Source of the DNA: Thermohalobaculum sp039187815 | GTDB lineage: Bacteria; Pseudomonadota; Alphaproteobacteria; Rhodobacterales; Rhodobacteraceae | DNA: 7,514 nucleotides | Direction: 5' to 3' | Assembly (NCBI GenBank): GCA_039187815.1 | Contig: JBCCZI010000165.1 | Location: forward strand, 1 to 7,514 | Part shown: positions 6,399-7,514 of the stretch, piece after piece | Layout: each line of letters begins with the position of its first letter | Position numbering within the stretch: the first letter of the stretch is position 1 | The notes under the pieces: generated by a model | The model's input: the letters and a program-made list of their open reading frames with translations, nothing else | The model's database searches: none | Told to the model about the DNA's origin: nothing | Program-made: the position numbers and the translations under genes

Positions 6399-7033
6399 GC
6401 CTTCGGCGAGCCCGGCGGGTCTCGCAGGACGCCAGCGAAATAGGCGCGGGTGCCCTGGGCGATCAGGTGGCGCACGGGCTCGAGCCCACCCAGCTGCGAG
6501 GCGCGCCCGATCAGCAGGCTGGCAAACCCGTGCACCATGGCCCAGAGCGGCGCGCCGAACGCCTCCGGGCTGTGATGACCGAGCCCCTGGGCTTCCATGG
6601 TCCGCACCAGTCGCGACTGGAAGGTGCCGTAACAGGTCGCCCCCGACTCGCGCGCAATGTCATAGGCCGCATGGTCCCTCGTCGTGCCCCACATCAGGTG
6701 AAAGAGTTCGGGATGAGCCGCGCCAAACGCCGTATAGGCGCAGCCGCCCGCGATGATCGACTCGATCGATCCCGGTGGCTGGGCATCGAAGGCCTCGGCG
6801 GTGGCCGCGTTCAGCCGGATGAACCCCTCGGCAGCCACATGGGCGAGCAAATCATCCCGATCCGCAAAATGCCGATAGGGTGCGGCACTGCTGACCCCGG
6901 CGGCACGGGCCGCATCGGCGACACTGATGTCCTCGATGCGCTTTTGCGACAGCAGGCCGAGCGTCGCCTCGATCAGCGCGGCCTTCAGATCGCCATGGTG
7001 ATAACGCGTTCGGGTGTCCGTGGTGTCCGCCAT
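6395..7033 (-). CDS. TetR/AcrR-family transcriptional repressor with WHG-type C-terminal domain
   Basis: Ligand-responsive one-component repressor, 212 residues, normal for the family. The N-terminus matches the TetR type that opens with YHHGDLKAALIEA. The helix-turn-helix is at about 37-56 (SVADAARAAGVSSAAPYRHF). The C-terminal ligand and dimer domain has AAHPELFHLMWGTTRD and LWAMVHGFASLLI, the pattern of the WHG-type TetR C-terminal domain. The frame stays open upstream to 7486, but that part runs through the divergent promoter region and the efflux gene, so the ATG at 7031-7033 is chosen. The ribosome site is weak (GAGG just before ATG). Divergent orientation to an RND adaptor gene with a double dyad between them is the classic arrangement of a local efflux repressor. 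Unusually, its stop overlaps the dctB start (ATGA), placing dctBD downstream in the same unit. Confidence 0.93.
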   Translation of the reverse strand: MADTTDTRTRYHHGDLKAALIEATLGLLSQKRIEDISVADAARAAGVSSAAPYRHFADRDDLLAHVAAEGFIRLNAATAEAFDAQPPGSIESIIAGGCAYTAFGAAHPELFHLMWGTTRDHAAYDIARESGATCYGTFQSRLVRTMEAQGLGHHSPEAFGAPLWAMVHGFASLLIGRASQLGGLEPVRHLIAQGTRAYFAGVLRDPPGSPKA

Positions 7034-7085
7034 GCCTCGTTCTATCTCTCTCGTGGGCCGACGAAAAGATTGCCTTGCGCCGTGC

Positions 7086-7114
7086 TTGAATGTAATGAGT
7101 GCTAACATATGTAA
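7086..7114 (+). promoter_or_regulatory. Candidate promoter of the efflux gene, covered by the dyad
   Basis: TTGAAT (7086-7091) resembles a -35 box. A -10-like TATGTA (7108-7113) follows after 16 bases. The -10 and spacer lie inside the two operator-like boxes, so a bound repressor would block polymerase. The match is partial (4 of 6 and 3 of 6). I could not assign a clear promoter for the opposite tetR direction. Confidence 0.35.
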
Positions 7115-7127
7115 GCGATCATTACAT
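7090..7127. promoter_or_regulatory. Two abutting 19-base operator boxes (38-base dyad) between tetR and the efflux gene
   Basis: The boxes are ATGTAATGAGTGCTAACAT (7090-7108) and ATGTAAGCGATCATTACAT (7109-7127). Each follows ATGTAA-N7-TTACAT, with one mismatch in the first. The two are also mirror-related: 16 of the 19 pairs across the centre at 7108/7109 match, including 9 perfect pairs at the outer ends. This AT-rich block stands out from its GC-rich surroundings. Position and symmetry fit two TetR dimers bound side by side, controlling the efflux gene and tetR itself. The repeats are seen directly; the binding protein is inferred. Confidence 0.75.
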
Positions 7128-7135
7128 CCACGCGC

Positions 7136-7142
7136 AAGGAGG
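7136..7142 (+). promoter_or_regulatory. Ribosome binding site of the RND adaptor gene
   Basis: AAGGAGG, 5 bases before the ATG at 7148. It supports this start over the internal ATG at 7202 (codon 19). Confidence 0.8.
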
Positions 7143-7147
7143 CGGAG

Positions 7148-7514
7148 ATGGCAAGGCGGTTGGATCGAGGGGGCGCGGAGCCGGCGCGCGGCCGGCCCGG
7201 CATGGTGGCCTGGGGCCTGGCCGGGCTGGTGGGCCTGGCGGTGCTGGCCACGGCCGGGGCGTCGGTGCAGGCGCTCTATGCCGGCGCGGCGGAGGACGGC
7301 GAGGCGCAGCGGCGCCCGCCGCTGACTGTTGAGACCACGGCCGTCGTCCTCGAGCCGCATCATCTGGTGCGCGAGAGCTTTGTCGGCCGGGCCGAGCCTG
7401 CGCGCGAGACCCGGATGGCCTTTGAGCGCGCGGGGCTGGTGACGGCCATCGCGGTGGAGGAGGGCGACAGCGTGGCCGCGGGCCACGTGCTGGCCGATCT
7501 CGACGCGCGCCCGC
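7148..7514 (+). CDS. RND efflux membrane fusion protein (periplasmic adaptor), N-terminal part
   Basis: Start of a periplasmic adaptor (membrane fusion protein, HlyD/AcrA family) that would join an RND inner-membrane pump to an outer-membrane channel. 122 codons are present before the window ends, about a third of a usual adaptor. An Arg-rich cytoplasmic start (1-17) is followed by one hydrophobic segment at about 19-43, which acts as an uncleaved anchor or signal sequence. I see no lipobox cysteine, so it is probably not a lipoprotein. Residues 59-122 match the first beta strands and the lipoyl half-motif: VETTAVVLEP, FVGRAEPARE, then AGLVTAIAVEEGDSVAAGHVLADLD. The pump gene is expected just downstream, outside the window. 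It diverges from tetR across 114 bases with the double operator. Confidence 0.88.
   Translation, partial: MARRLDRGGAEPARGRPGMVAWGLAGLVGLAVLATAGASVQALYAGAAEDGEAQRRPPLTVETTAVVLEPHHLVRESFVGRAEPARETRMAFERAGLVTAIAVEEGDSVAAGHVLADLDARP

Noticed and set aside
7034..7486. Upstream in-frame extension of the TetR protein to 363 residues
   Set aside because: It covers the operator region and the divergent adaptor gene; the TetR N-terminus at 7033 matches the family start.
1..7514. CRISPR arrays, insertion sequences, tRNA or rRNA genes, phage or defence genes
   Set aside because: No regularly spaced repeats, transposase-like frames, terminal inverted repeats or RNA-gene sequences were seen. Nearly all bases belong to seven ordinary chromosomal genes.

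Overview
The window is GC-rich, densely packed DNA with codon use and gene families typical of an alphaproteobacterium, most likely a member of the Rhodobacterales/Rhodobacteraceae. That placement rests on the TRAP dicarboxylate genes and GC-rich codon use, not on a marker gene. Seven protein-coding genes are visible. Two of them (dctM and an RND adaptor gene) run off the ends.

Left part (1-2466, all minus strand): a tripartite ATP-independent periplasmic (TRAP) transporter operon in the order dctP-dctQ-dctM. It encodes the periplasmic C4-dicarboxylate binding protein, the small membrane subunit and the large membrane subunit (truncated at position 1). dctQ and dctM are 3 bases apart. dctP and dctQ are separated by 83 bases that carry a strong stem-loop without a T tract, fitting higher expression of the binding protein than of the permease.

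Middle (2467-3171): a 222-base divergent intergenic region with several dyads and direct repeats precedes a small plus-strand GNAT acetyltransferase gene, which starts with GTG behind a strong Shine-Dalgarno. This gene sits between the transporter operon and its probable two-component regulators.

Right part (3172-7033, minus strand): a translationally coupled run tetR-dctB-dctD. dctB encodes a C4-dicarboxylate sensor kinase and dctD a sigma-54-family response regulator. Both junctions are ATGA overlaps, so a TetR/AcrR-type repressor gene is the first gene of the dctBD transcription unit. DctD has GAFPGA where sigma-54 activators normally have GAFTGA, and I could not find a convincing -24/-12 promoter upstream of dctP.

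Far right (7034-7514): a 114-base divergent control region followed by the start of an RND-type efflux membrane fusion protein gene on the plus strand. The control region contains a 38-base dyad that resolves into two abutting 19-base boxes of the form ATGTAA-N7-TTACAT, a strong candidate for a double TetR operator. If the repressor controls its own promoter, it would control dctBD as well as the efflux pump. That would link solute efflux to dicarboxylate sensing, and it is the most interesting hypothesis in the window.
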